Numbered from the stretch's first letter, positions 1 through 10,969 are shown. The stretch: 64,000 nt of DNA from Ottelia alismoides (GCA_037367405.1 JAZKJV010009628.1:1-64000); one strand, 5' to 3'. A program made the numbers and translations. Notes: generated by a model from the sequence alone, not told the origin.

Positions 1-622
1 TGGAAGGGGATGGCTAAGATCTGATCTGGGATCAGATCTAATGGCTAGGGATGAGGGTAGGAATGGGTGGCACATATGGAGGCGGGGGAAGGTGATCAGA
101 CAATGGAGATTGAAGCAGGGTGGCAGAGAGAATGGGCCCTGTGGACGGCCCAGAGGCACCACGTGGCCTAATAGAAAAAATTAGAAAATAGAAAAATAAA
201 GATAAATCAAAAAGAAATAAAAGGAGGTTGAATTAAGAAAAGATCAAAGCATGAAAGTTGTAGATCTAGATAAGATCTACAAGTTTCATGTGGGATAAAA
301 ATCCAAAGGAGGGCATTCGTATAAAAGTATATTTTTGGGGACATTTTTAAGAGATGAAAACATTTTTTAAGGGTTTTTGAGATTTTTTGTATTTTTAATT
401 TCTTTTAAAGGCAAAAACAAATATATACAATAACTAATATAATTTTTATAGGGTTTTCATAAAATAAGAAACAACAAAAAAGGTTAGTAATTAAATACAA
501 TAAAAATAAGAAAAAGGTTGGTTTAATTGTAAAAGATGCAAAATTAATGAAAATTTCTCGGAAAGTTCTTATTAATCAAGGATAAAAATAAAGAATAATG
601 TTGATCCATGAGGGATTCATCA
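1..622 (-). repeat. Element A, 3' LTR (partial, cut by window start)
   Basis: This stretch matches 5945-6549 closely and in the same order, so it is one LTR of a minus-strand element whose other LTR is 3172-6549. Its right edge reads TTCATCA on the plus strand (TGATGAATCCC on the element strand) and is followed at once by a polypurine tract. That makes it the 3' LTR. The outer part lies outside the window, so the TSD cannot be checked. Confidence 0.8.
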
Positions 623-658
623 TACTCCTATACTTAAACTATGCTCGTCCTCGAGCAT
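623..658 (-). promoter_or_regulatory. Terminal polypurine tract and hairpin of element A
   Basis: On the element strand a GTTTAAGTATAGGAGTA tract abuts the LTR start TGATGAATC, the expected position of the plus-strand primer. Just upstream (plus 641-658) is a perfect 7-bp stem, ATGCTCG with CGAGCAT, closing an AGGA loop. The same arrangement with different stem bases occurs in elements C, E and H. Confidence 0.75.
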
Positions 659-2320
659 TTAAAGAATGAAAGAGCCAGACTAATTCCTGATAGTGTATGT
701 GAAATTCCAAGACTCAATTCAACCAAGACCCTTAATTTAAGTGATCCTAAAATTATGGGCCCAACTATGCTTTAGTCAGAAGGAATCCAACTTCTCTAAT
801 TATCAGACTCTCTGTTTGTACATAAAATATAAGGATATGAAATTTAATGTACTGCAATCATGAGAGTCGAGTCGAGACATCACCCAAAGTTCCAGTCCGA
901 GAGACTCTCCTCTAGACGTAATCCTCAACACTAGGGAACAAGTCTATTTTCTGTTTCAGTCAACCTTCTCATTAGTTCATCAGACTTGAAAGTATATATG
1001 GATGACCAGATGATGGAGGACATAGGATCGTGTATATTTTTCTCTCCCTCACATTGGAACAAGGGACCTCTCGAGTGCCTTATTACTCAACACATGTATA
1101 TTTTTATTTTTTGTTGATCATTGTATCCGTCAAGAGAATTCAGAATCGACTGAACTTGTTTTACTAGGAGTACACCGAGGTGTGTCTCTTTTGAGTATCT
1201 AAGATACGTTTGATACCCAGACTTGTATCACTATATGGTGCAGAGCCCTTTTATGGTGCTAGCTCGACTCCTTGGTCCTAATAGTGTTTGGTCCTAGTGG
1301 ATACTTTGAAAATGGTCGAGAGCGCTCACATTTGGTGGAAGCTCTTTTGAATTTGAAATTGGTTGGCACGCACTGATCAATAATTAATTATGTTTCATCG
1401 CACCCTGACACATGGGTAAATATCAAGAGATAGCACGTGAACTTGTTTGCATGCTGGCTAGGGTTTTGCTGACACTCAGGTTTCTCGAAGCCTTCTTTAA
1501 CTTTATCCCATCCTCGAGCGTCATTAGATAGGGTCTAAACCCAAATCACCAATCCTAGTTCCTCAAGTGGTAACTCAACTCATTTCATCAATCATGCATT
1601 TTTTAAATGTGTCGTGTTGTTCATATTCTTTAGAGGTAGAGATAAAGAGTGTAATATAATGCTCAAATCTTTCAAAATAGGGAAGTGCGGATTATTAGGT
1701 TTCAAAAGCCTAATGACTAAGGATGGTTAACTCAGACTCTCAAGATAACAGAAATCAAGTGTCCTCAGAATCCTTAAGCCTTGAGTGAAAGTGAAAGTGT
1801 TAGGAATATACCAACTGCTTGATTAGAGAATTTTTGCGATTTTTCTCTTCTGCAAATTTTTATGGATTTTAGTTTTTCAATTTTTTTAATTCTTTAGAGA
1901 GATAATGACTGGCCCAAGCTCATATGAATAGTTGCATCTTCTTCCAGCAAATATGGGTGTAAGTACGGACCGTTAGACGGACTCATGTTACTTAAGGACA
2001 GAGCCATATACATTATCCTCTAAACCACCCATTCTGCTATGGGAGACCGAAGTTCCCTCACTGAAGAGTAGCTACTCATTTTTAAGCCAAGTAGTCAGAA
2101 CCTCCACCAACGAAATTTTTTATTTTTCAAACTTTTTAAGGATTTTTTTAAAAATGGTTAATTTTGTTTATAAAAAATTAATCTCTCAATTTTAAAAAGA
2201 TTTTTACATGATTTTTTATAAAATTGGTTCACAGGTCAACTTAAACCAGGCCCAAAAAGATTTTCAAAATTTTTAAAACACAATATATGGCTAAAGTATA
2301 TACACATTACTATACGATAT

Positions 2321-2530
2321 ACCCCCTATACTTAACTTTTGCTATGTCCTCATAGCACAAGTGATATGAAGCCATTGCTCTGGCTAAATACAAGGTGATA
2401 TAGTGGAACTGATCGGAGGGTCCCCCTATACTCAGGTCAAAAAAGACCTAAGTATAAGAAGGCAGATAGAGGGAGCAATGATGGGTCAGGTCCCCCTTAA
2501 ACTTAGGCTGAAAATAGCCTAAGTAAAGGA
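2321..2530 (-). repeat. Internal hairpin-polypurine modules of element A
   Basis: Three copies of an internal polypurine-like module read on the minus strand. At 2421-2456 the arms are TATACTTAGGTC and GACCTGAGTATA followed by GGGGGA. At 2491-2524 the arms are ACTTAGGCT and AGCCTAAGT followed by TTAAGGGGGA. At 2321-2360 a longer, degenerate form carries GGACATAGC before TTAAGTATAGGGGG. The first two differ in the inner stem (GGTC/GACC against GGCT/AGCC) but keep pairing. Confidence 0.75.
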
Positions 2531-2544
2531 TATGGAATTTAGGC

Positions 2545-2764
2545 CGGGGGGAGGGGGGGCTGTTAGGGTTAGGGGTTGAGTTTATACAGACGTAAGGTTG
2601 ACATGAGATGTGGGAGGGGGGGTGAGTGTGGCGAATTTTTACAGGTTAAGATGTAGGAGGGGGGGATGGTTGTACATTGTGTGCAATATACAGAGAAGGT
2701 GAGGGGAGGGGGGAGTGGATATACAAATGTGTGCGTGAGTGTGTGTGTGTGTGTGGGGGGGGGT
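2545..2764 (+). repeat. G-tract array with (GT)n
   Basis: Five runs of six or more guanines (2545-2559, 2611-2622, 2656-2665, 2701-2714, 2755-2764) lie about 45-65 bp apart, the last joined to a GT microsatellite. The spacing and shared GGAGGGGG-type cores suggest a short degenerate tandem repeat in A's internal region. On the plus strand it could form G-quadruplexes; on the element strand it is C-rich. Confidence 0.7.
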
Positions 2765-3151
2765 AGATCATCTAGTGATATGATTTTTTTCTCTTTTTTC
2801 TTTTCTTTTTACATGCACGATCCCTCAAATGAGGACCGCTAAAAATGCACATGATACATTTTTTTTACAACATGATGCATGCAATGCTGATTAAAAATTC
2901 CTTGAGTCTTCCATGATTTTCTTCTATGGCTCCTTGGAGCGGGAGCTCCCAATTCCCCGCCTCCATTTAGATCAAGCATACTCAAACTTCATGGGCCTTA
3001 GCCACAAAATAAATAGTCAGATAAATTATCAAGAAAAATAATCAACAATTTGATGCAGAAACAACATGATGAGAAGACATGAAAATTTTGAAAATATTCA
3101 CATAAAAAAGATTTCAACAAAAAACTGATAAATCAATAAAGGTGAGCCATG

Positions 3152-3169
3152 TCCCCGACAACGATGTCA
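3152..3169 (-). other. Primer-binding site of element A
   Basis: The minus strand reads TGACATCGTTGTCGGGGA two bases inside the 5' LTR. This fits, with a few changes, the TGGCGCCGTTGCCGGGGA site usual for Athila elements (tRNA-Asp type; recalled family knowledge). It marks where first-strand synthesis would start. Confidence 0.65.
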
Positions 3170-3630
3170 TTTGATGAGCTCAAAAATTACCTCTTTAATT
3201 ATCTAAAATTGTAGTATAGAAGACGATCTTCGATCCAAGAAAAATCACAATCTTTGAATGTTGTGGAATATGTTAACTTGACAAGTCTACCAAGGCCGAA
3301 GACAGGGGCACAAGTCTTTTCATCTATTCATCAAATTTCATTTTTTAATTCGAGAGTGAGTATCTTCTCATTTTAGGTCTTTGTGCAGATGCATAATAAT
3401 ATACAAATGAAATAATGCAAGGTATGATGCATGCAGTTTTTGTTTGATTGTTTAGTGCAATTATAAGATGATACATGACATAATGCATGAATGAATGCAA
3501 AGGACAATTATGAAAAAGAATATTTACAAATATGCCCTTATATAATATAGAAGCCATGAGCCTAAATCATGATTTAATTTCAGAGTCAAATCACACATGA
3601 ACATCAAAATCAAGTATCTATTAATGGCGT

Positions 3631-4215
3631 GGAGTTATTGAGCAAGAGACACTGTATAACATAAAAATTCATCATTTTTCATTTAGTATAAAATTAAGAA
3701 ATTAAACATTCCATTAGATAGAGGATGAAACAAACATTGAAATGAAACTGAAATCATGCAATTTAGACGTAGAATGCTCAAGATATGCTCAAAAAAGTGC
3801 GAAGGGCATAAATATAATAGTGGCTTGGAGTTATCGAGCAATAGAATCTATATAACATCAAAATTCATCATTTTTCATTTATAATCAAATTAAGAAATTA
3901 AACATGCTAATAGATAGAGGATGAAACAAGCATTGAAATGAAATCGAAATCATGCAATTTGGATGTAGAATGTTCAAGATAAGCTTAAAACAATGCGAAG
4001 GGCATAAATGTAATATTTGCATGGAGTTATCGAGCAAGAGACACTATATAACATCAAAATTCATCCTTTTTCATTTATTACCAAATTAATAAATGAAACA
4101 TGCTATTAGATAGAGGATGAAACACACATTGAAATGAAATCGAAATCATGCAATTTGGACATAGAATGCTCAAGATATGCTCAAAATAGTGCGAAAGGGC
4201 ATAAATGTAATAAAA
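3631..4215. repeat. 196-bp tandem repeat, three copies
   Basis: Units starting GGAGTTATYGAGCAA begin at 3631, 3827 and 4023, a period of 196 bp. Each ends near GCGAAGGGCATAAAT. The copies differ by point changes and small indels, so this is an older minisatellite-like expansion inside A's LTR. Confidence 0.85.
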
Positions 4216-4380
4216 ATACTAGAAAAATAAAGATAAATATTACAAATAGGCCCTTGGAGGGACCCTATTGCAATTACCAAAACCTAGAGGGGCCCTTTTG
4301 TAAATTCTTCATCTATACACATGGGCATTTCTACAATTATCAAATCCTGGTAGGACCTCCTTGTAAAATACCCAGACGCA

Positions 4381-4546
4381 CACGTGAGGCACGTGCTTGG
4401 GTACCAAACTGAAGTCTGGAAAGCTCAAGGGGTTCAATTGTAATTTACCCAGACCCTCTCATGCTTGGGTAACAAACTGAATTCTGGAAAGCTCAGGGGG
4501 TTCAATTGTAATTTACCCAGACCCTCACGTGCCAAGCACGCGAGGG
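4381..4546. promoter_or_regulatory. Paired G-box (CACGTG) motifs in A LTR
   Basis: CACGTG occurs twice within 15 bp at 4381-4395. A second site at 4522-4546 is an inverted repeat, CCCTCACGTGC and GCACGCGAGGG around three bases, with one mismatch. CACGTG is the core plant bZIP/bHLH site. Similar pairs occur in the LTRs of C and H. A transcriptional role is inferred. Confidence 0.5.
4396..4531. repeat. 68-bp tandem duplication
   Basis: Two near-identical units beginning CTTGGGTA at 4396 and 4464 each end in TTTACCCAGACCCTC. The second unit runs into the CACGTG inverted repeat at 4522-4546. Confidence 0.8.
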
Positions 4547-4559
4547 GGCTACGCTCATG

Positions 4560-5760
4560 AGGTGTTGGGGTTCGGGTAAACACGTGGCTTCATCTGGTGC
4601 TCCAGGGAGGGCGGATTGGTTTTCAAGCCTATAAGTATGGAGTCGAGGCTCGAGTAGTATCATGGTCGTCCAATCCAGATGATCGGACGATGCCTACTTC
4701 TTTGTGCTTTGCCCCTTCTCACCAGAGAAGGCGGGGCTCCGGTGATGGGCTTGGCGCTCCGCCATGCTTCTCGCGGTCCTCCAAGGATTGGATGAAGAAT
4801 CTGAGGTGTGGGCGAGGACTATGGAAACAAGGTGGAGGTCCAACGACTTTAGGAGAGGCAGGGAGATGCAATGTCATCGGAGAGGCTGGCGGAGATCGGA
4901 GCTGGATGCGGGGCTCCGGCCATTGACGAACCTGTATTGTTAGTATAACCGAAGCAGTATGCGGTGCGTGTGTGAATGAAGTGAAGTGAGTGAGGCCTTG
5001 TGCATGGAGGAAAAGTTGGAGGGCTTGGGTTCCATCTCCGGCGAGTTGAAGAAAAGATGGGTTGGAGCGAGGAGGGGGTTTTAGACAAGGAAGAAGATGG
5101 CAGAGGGTAGCGCGAGGATGCAGACGATGTGGTGAAGCTGATGGGTGGGTTAATTGAGTGGAAGATGGTATGTGAGCGACTAGATAATTAAGAGAAACAC
5201 AAGTGGAAGAAGGTTACCGGATCAGAGCTGGTTGTTGGCTGGAGCAAGGGCTTGTGTTGAGTGGCGAACGTCGCTCCGATCGTCGCACCACTCGCATAGC
5301 CACGATAGGGTGATCAGTGGTGTCTGGGGAGGCCACTACATTGCTGGAGGGCCATGGATCGCACCAGGGGCTTGCTGCCATTGTCGCCTCGACATTGCCA
5401 CCCTCCGCTGTCATCAGAGGATAGAAGAAGCTAGGTCGTAGCCTCTTGGATGGTTGATGAGAAATGGAGGTGGCGAAGGAGGCCATTTTATAGGAAGAGA
5501 TGGGTGGTGGTTGTCTATGGTGGCAGGCATTTTGATCCGACTGGAAAGAAGGCTGAGAGTGAAGGTGGAGGACGTTGGTGGTTATGCATGGATGTAGGAG
5601 GTAACATCAATGGAGTGATGGCGTTAGGTTGCAGTAAGGTGAAAGAAGAAGAAGACTAAAATAGGAAGGAGGCGAGGCAGATACAAACGTAATGTCTGAG
5701 AGAAGGGGGTGATTGGAGGAGGAACAAGACTCGTGGGCCATTGGATCTTACGATCCAACA
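4560..5760. other. GC-rich core of A LTR without recognisable gene
   Basis: This 1.2-kb segment is far richer in G and C than its surroundings, so it holds many overlapping ORFs on both strands (longest about 109 aa). None shows a domain, signal peptide or consistent coding pattern, and reading frames do not continue into the second LTR copy. I regard it as the regulatory or transcribed core of the LTR. LTRs of C, E and H have comparable GC-rich cores of unrelated sequence. Confidence 0.55.
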
Positions 5761-6799
5761 ATACACGTAGGGGCACATGTGGAGGGGAATGATCAGATCC
5801 TTAGGATCTAATCGAACGATTTGGGACAAGCGGGGTTTAACGACTGGGAAGGAGATGGGGGGGGGGGATCTGACGGTAGGAGAAATAGAGGTGTCGTGGA
5901 GCGAGATGAGCCGTTGGATGGGGGCTGATCCAACGTTGAGGGAAAGACGGAAGGGGATGGCTAAGATCTGATATGGGATCAGATCTGATGCCTAAAGACG
6001 AGGGTAGGAATGGGTGACACAGATGTAGATGGGGGAAGGTGATCAGACGGTGGAGATTGAAGCCAGGTGGCAGAGAGCGGGCCACATGGGCAGCCCAGAG
6101 GGCGGCACGTGGTTCAATTGAAAAATTAGAAAATAGAAAAAATAAAGATAAATAAAAAAAGAAATAAAAGATGCCAAATTAAAGAAGTCAAAACATGAAA
6201 GTAGATCCCGATAAGATCTACAAGTTTCATGTTGGACAAAAAGCTACAAAAGTGTATTTTTATGGACAGTTTAAAGAGATGAAATCATTTTTTAAGGGTT
6301 TTGAGATTGTTTACTTTTAATTTCTTTTAGTGGCCAAAAAAATATAGACAATAATTAATATATTTTTTATGGCTTTTAATAAAATTAAAAACAACGAAAA
6401 AGGACAGTGATTAAATACAATAAAAATAGTGTTAATTATACACAGGTTGGTTTATTATTAAAGATACAGAAGTAATGAAGATTTCTCAGAAGTTCTTATT
6501 AAACAAGGATAAAAATAAAGAATAATGATAACGCACGAGGGATTCATCACATGCCAAGTATGGAGAATCTATACTTGTGTCATTTATTTTCTCCTCTCGT
6601 AGGAACAACGATCTCTCGAGTGCCTTATTAACACACACATAATTGTATTTTTGGTGTCAACAAGTATATATGTCAAGAATTCTGAGTCATATGCAGTGTA
6701 TCGAACTTAAAGTGCCATGCTATTATTACTTAGTATTCATATTCGATATGGTAAAGGCATAGTCTTTTTTCTTAAATAAAACAAAAAACTCATTGGCGC

Positions 6800-6978
6800 C
6801 AAGCGTGAGGGAATGCTAAATGTTTGGTAATTTCCCCCCTACCAGAATGAAAGATCCCATTGAAGCGGTTAATCCCATGCATATTGTATGTACATATGGT
6901 GGCACAAATTGCATAGTGTCATAAATAGCTATTCCTGGTATTACCCATCCTCCGGGGGAGTTTATAAACAAATAACTC
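6800..6978 (-). pseudogene. clpP: Nuclear copy of a plastid clpP fragment
   Basis: The minus strand encodes [28 protein letters not shown] and [11 protein letters not shown], diagnostic of the plastid-encoded ClpP1 subunit of the stromal ATP-dependent Clp protease. The catalytic-serine region (ASMGSF) is included. The copy continues through a frameshift after VGG into bases matching the LAFPHA coding stretch, so about 60 codons are present of roughly 200. It has no start, no downstream catalytic histidine or aspartate region and no plastid neighbour genes. It sits inside the 3' UTR of element F: flanking bases align to element A on both sides, and A lacks it. It is a non-functional plastid-to-nucleus transfer (NUPT). 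Confidence 0.9.
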
Positions 6979-7930
6979 TCTTTTAAGTATCTTTTATACC
7001 TCAACACACAAACTTTTATCGTTAACGATGTAGAGCCCTTTTATCGTGTTCTGCTGCCTCATTACCTAATTAATTTGGTCCAAGTGGATACTTTGAAAAG
7101 GTTGGGAGCGCTCTCCATAAGATCTCGAAATTTATCTTTGGATAATGAGCTTTCATATATATTTTCTCTGCTCTCTTATTTTTGGATAGCTCTACTACTT
7201 TTACCAAGCACATAATAATCAACAATTTTATCTTATTCAAAAAAATAATCAACAATTTTACGACTTTGCACACACTGTCACTTAGGTTTTAATCAAGATA
7301 ATATAAGAACCTTATTCTTATACTGGCTAAGTTGCTAACACTCAAGTTTCATACAACAATCCTCAATCTCATCCCATCCTCAAGCATCATTAAATCAAGT
7401 CCAATCTCTAACCACCCATCCTAATTCCTCTGGCGAAATAATGACTCATCATAAAGTCTATGCAATCGTGCAAGTGAAGTACTGGTCATATTATTTTGAG
7501 AATAGAGATTCTACCTGCAATATATCATGCATATCTTTCAAACTAGGTAGTATAAGAATTTAAGTTTAATACCCTAATAGCCAAGAACGGTTAACTCTGA
7601 GTTATGTGTCACAATAAACCAAGAATCCTGAACTACACAAGTCTTATGTGATGAAAAAGTGTTAGGGATAAAACTGCTAATTAGTTAATATTTTTTAAAA
7701 GAAATTTATAAGTATATACAAAATACTATGTCAAACACAGTTTGTACCCTCTAGAAAATAACTTGTAAATCATTTTTTTCCAAAAAGAATAGATATAAGG
7801 ACTTTCAAAAATGTTTTACAAATCATTTGTAAAAAACCAGTTTCAAATCCCCATACCCATAGCCCATAATAATAAAAACTCGTATGAAAGTACGAGCTAT
7901 GAATAAATTATATATGCAATATATATCTAG

Positions 7931-8290
7931 CCTCCTATACTTAGCTTGTGCTATGTCCTCGTGGCACAAAGTAATATGAAGAACATATCTCGTAGTAAGT
8001 ACAAAGAGGAAGAAGAGTACGGGAAGTGAAGCAACGACAAACCCCTTGTACGTAGGATTGAAATAGCCTAAGTGTAGGAAAGACGTACAAAGGAACAAGG
8101 TACTAAAGAATGGATGAGATAGATAGAATGAACATACATGGGCTCGACCCCCCTATACGTAGGCTGAAATAGCCTAAATATGAAGAAAGAATAGAAAAGG
8201 AGAAGGGGACCAAGAGTACAAAGAGCATACATACATGGGTTCAGGTCTCCCTATACTTAATCTTTAAATAGCCTAGGTATAGAGCCATGT
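7931..8290 (-). repeat. Four hairpin-polypurine modules, about 100-bp period
   Basis: On the minus strand modules end in CC(C)TATAC-type complements at about 7931, 8041, 8148 and 8247. The best preserved (8148-8180) has arms TTAGGCT and AGCCTA followed by CGTATAGGGGGG. The intervals share GTACAAAG and CATACATGGG blocks, so the module plus spacer was tandemly duplicated. Others are degenerate (for example ACTTAGGCT facing ATCCTACGT). Confidence 0.65.
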
Positions 8291-8399
8291 TCTAAATGAG
8301 AGATAACCTAAACTCGTAAAAGAATAGAATAAGTGAAGAAAAAAAAATCAAGTGCTAGGATGAAAGAATATGAATATGCCTGAATCCACTCAAACTTGA

Positions 8400-8502
8400 A
8401 TCTTCATGTTGTGGCTTCATGTAGAGTAATCAGAAATGTCTACAAGTTAATCACCTTGTATGAAGTCAATATGTTCAACTTGGACTATTCGTTATTTATA
8501 TT
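8400..8502 (-). pseudogene. Element F, last codons of pol (integrase C-terminus)
   Basis: The minus strand reads IVQVEHIDFIQGD after a stop, matching the end of the pol gene in element C (LVQVEQISFTKGID at 33555-33600). The preceding residues lie beyond K, at 11296-11427, so element K (TSD ATATT) split this gene. The 3' end of pol is near 8440. It is non-coding today because of stops and insertions. Confidence 0.65.
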
Positions 8503-8814
8503 TGTTAGAAAATAAAGAATGTGGAAGCGTATTAGAAATAAAAGAACAAAACTTAAGAACAATGGGATTTACGTGGAACCCTACTCCCTAAGGAGTGGGA
8601 TGAAACCACGGGGGAAGGCCTCAAAGGGCCATATGTTGCATTGTATTTTCTCATCAGACTACATGGTTGTGTGGCTCTATATATAACACCCACAGAGTCT
8701 CCACATCTCCAAACTGGTAGATGAGGGAATAAACTCTGGATGAGGTAAATGGATCCCAGAGGTATCCATTTACCCATATACAACATAATAGGCACACAAC
8801 CAAATACTCTAACA
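8503..8814 (-). repeat. Element K, 3' LTR
   Basis: This 312-bp LTR pairs with 10985-11295. On the minus strand it contains a TATA box (TTATATATAGAG, plus 8675-8687) close to an ACTCCTTAGGGAGT palindrome, consistent with a U3 promoter. It is followed at 8815-8828 by the polypurine tract complement. Confidence 0.9.
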
Positions 8815-8828
8815 CTCCCCCTCAAGCT
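8815..8828 (-). promoter_or_regulatory. Element K polypurine tract
   Basis: The minus strand AGCTTGAGGGGGAG abuts the TGTTAG start of the 3' LTR, the normal position of the plus-strand primer. Confidence 0.85.
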
Positions 8829-10019
8829 GGATCATGCAATGCTCAGCTTAGACAAACAGAAAGAAACTCAACTCACAATACATGACACTACAAACAATAT
8901 CAACTCAATGTGCACAATTGTCAGCTGTTGTCGAGGACGTTGCTTCTCGTGCCATGCAGGTGAGGAGGACGAACGGGTTGGAGTGTGAGTTGACTGAATC
9001 TCCTCATCGGAGAGCATGTGCTCTAAACCGCGCCTGTTAAAGTTACTGCAACTGGAAATGAGCCTCCACTTGGAGAACTCTGGCCCTCCATAACATATGG
9101 ACAACTACTCCATCTTTGAAAAAGATCCGAACTGAGAAAGGCTGTCGAAGTGCAATTCTCATCGGAGTCCACAATTGGTAGAGAATGTAGTCTGAAACGT
9201 CTCCTCATCGGAGAATTGGATCTCACCCATCTGGCACATAGAATGATACCCTACTCTAGGGTCCCTATGATACCACATGAAATGCCTTGCCCACATGGCA
9301 TAGGGAATGGTCCTCCACTATGGACTCCCTATGTCTCTCCTGAAAACTATGGCCGAAACAAAAAGAATGATGGTGACCATGATAAAAGATGGCAAACACG
9401 TGCTCATCTGAAAAGACCGCATACACGTGCATGTCTGAAACCGTAGACTCGGAATCAATCACCGAGTCTGAATATCAACTGTAGAGTCTGAACATCTGAC
9501 CGGTCCGGAGAATCTGGCATCCGAATATGGAATACGACCTGTGACTCTCCATAATACTTCCGCTTTCTCCCACACTGGTCGAAATGTAAACTTCGATAAA
9601 GTTGGGAGAAGACAATAAAATGGGGGTAAATAAAGCATGCATAAGTTAATCAAATTTTCCCTGGCTTTTTCATTCATTTTAGTAGCCTTCACAATTTTTT
9701 TAAATGAGCCATTCCATCATTTTTCTGGCTTTTCAGCATCATTTTTTTTATTTCTACGTATGACTTTTTATTGTACGCATCTCTTTTTTTTTCCTTTTTT
9801 GGAATTTTTAATCTTTTGCATATAACCTTTTAATTGTATGTACCTTTTTTTCGAAACAAATGCCTCCTTTTTTTAAATATGTCGACCCCAAAAGGGACTA
9901 ACCAATGCCTCCTTCTTCCCCTTTTTTATCTACAATTTTTTGAACGGTAAACACAAGCCTTGCAAAATAAATCCCTTTTTTTACATGCAGATCCTCTGCT
10001 CTCATTTGTGTGTTTTTTA

Positions 10020-10830
10020 AATAATGCCTATAGGGTTCCCAATGTGGGAACCCCTTTTGTATAGCCAATCGCCCCCCGGCTGCGCGGTGAGTGCCGCCGC
10101 TAGGGTTCCCCCGATGAAAACCCAACAAATCTGCATCGTCTCTAAAGGATCAAATGAAGGAGAAGAAGAGGCACCTGGTGCAGCTTGCTTCAGTTGCGAG
10201 GAGGAGCCTATGCTCTGCCAGGAGACACCGCCGCTCCAGGGGCTCGATCATGCGTCGCCTACATGAGATCCGATGATAAAGGGGCGCCACCAAGGGTGCT
10301 ACTTGCTAGAGATCACGCAAGAGGTTGATGGGTCATGTGCTAGAGGTGCTTCGAGGTGCCACGAGGGATGGAGGTCGGTGGAGGTGACATTAGAGAGGGC
10401 CGTCGCCTGGGATTGATGGAGACAGCACTGGAAAGGGTCGTCGTTGTTGCGGCTAGATAGGAGGAAGATCCTACCGGTACTGATGAGAGGGATTCCAAGG
10501 GAGGTCCTGATGCCACCGTTGGAGGAGACATAATCAGGAGGTGATGAGCCCCTTGCCGCCAGAAGCAAGATGGATAGGTCTTACGGGAGCTCCAATGGCT
10601 GGAGCGTCATTGCCTAGAGCCTGGAAGCAGAGAGGTGCAATTCCTAAAGATGCATGCAACGTTGGTAGATCATGTGGAGGGCCTAGGGATGACCAAAGAC
10701 AAGGAGGGTCCCCACGGCCTGGAGTTTGGAGATGGCTAAAGATGCTGCATGGCCTGCAGGGGATGAAGCTTGGCAGTTGCATGGAGCGTGGATCTGCGCC
10801 GCCAATGGGGAGTTGAAGAACCCTAGAACT
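10020..10830. other. GC-rich internal segment of element K, origin unknown
   Basis: This 0.8-kb block has a much higher GC content than the rest of K and is open on both strands (plus ORFs at 10024-10266 and 10541-10816; minus ORFs at 10299-10568 and 10534-10782). No domain is recognisable. On the minus strand an AAACCCTAATC leader-like stretch (near 10835-10850) comes just before it, as in plant 5' UTRs. It may be a captured host gene piece or a coding-looking spacer; the sequence alone does not decide. Confidence 0.4.
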
Positions 10831-10969
10831 TGATTAGGGTTTAAAAAAAATCAAGAACTTCTGCTAACCTTTGATGAATCTTAAACCACTAATCTTCTCA
10901 AACAAATCTTCAATAATAATCAAGAACCAACTCTTGAAATAAAAATAATATAAAATCCTCGAGAATCGA

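Larger units (their letters stand above)
1..6549 (-). mobile_element. Element A: coding-less Athila-type LTR retrotransposon
   Basis: Layout on the minus strand is 5' LTR (3172-6549), primer-binding site (3152-3169), about 2.5 kb of internal DNA (623-3151), polypurine tract, then the 3' LTR (partial). No gag, protease, reverse transcriptase or integrase similarity is visible in the internal part, so it would depend on enzymes supplied by another element. The 3' UTR is clearly related to those of C, E and F; for example the CTCGAGTGCC block near 1072 recurs at 6616, 29045 and, inverted, near 34805. The sequence right of 6549 is 3' UTR of the related element F in the same orientation, so A appears inserted into F. 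The left TSD is outside the window. Confidence 0.75.
3172..6549 (-). repeat. Element A, 5' LTR (3.4 kb)
   Basis: The element-strand ends are TGATGAATCC at 6549 and GAGCTCATCA at 3172, giving a TGATGA/TCATCA terminal inverted repeat longer than the usual TG/CA. The 3' end sits next to the primer-binding site. The LTR contains a 196-bp triplicated tandem repeat, paired CACGTG motifs and a 1.2-kb GC-rich core. ORFs in the GC-rich core look like chance frames: no recognisable domain, both strands open. Confidence 0.75.
6550..8400 (-). mobile_element. Element F, 3' UTR segment (old Athila)
   Basis: This region aligns in order with element A's 3' UTR (TCTCGAGTGCC near 6616, TTTTGAGTATC-like near 6980, GATGCAGAGCCC-like near 7027), with deletions. 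Its left part was displaced by insertion of A at 6549. It carries a plastid clpP fragment (6800-6978) and four hairpin-polypurine modules (7931-8290). Rightward it joins the end of the F pol gene at about 8400-8502. No intact ORF is present. Confidence 0.65.

Noticed and set aside
8640..8680. Hammerhead ribozyme core (CTGATGAG on the minus strand) suggesting a retrozyme
   Set aside because: No stem II or downstream GAAA at the right place, and the second LTR has the core mutated.
9001..9230. CTCATCGGAG direct repeats inside element K as a regulatory array
   Set aside because: Only three short copies at irregular spacing; not distinguishable from chance or decayed duplication.
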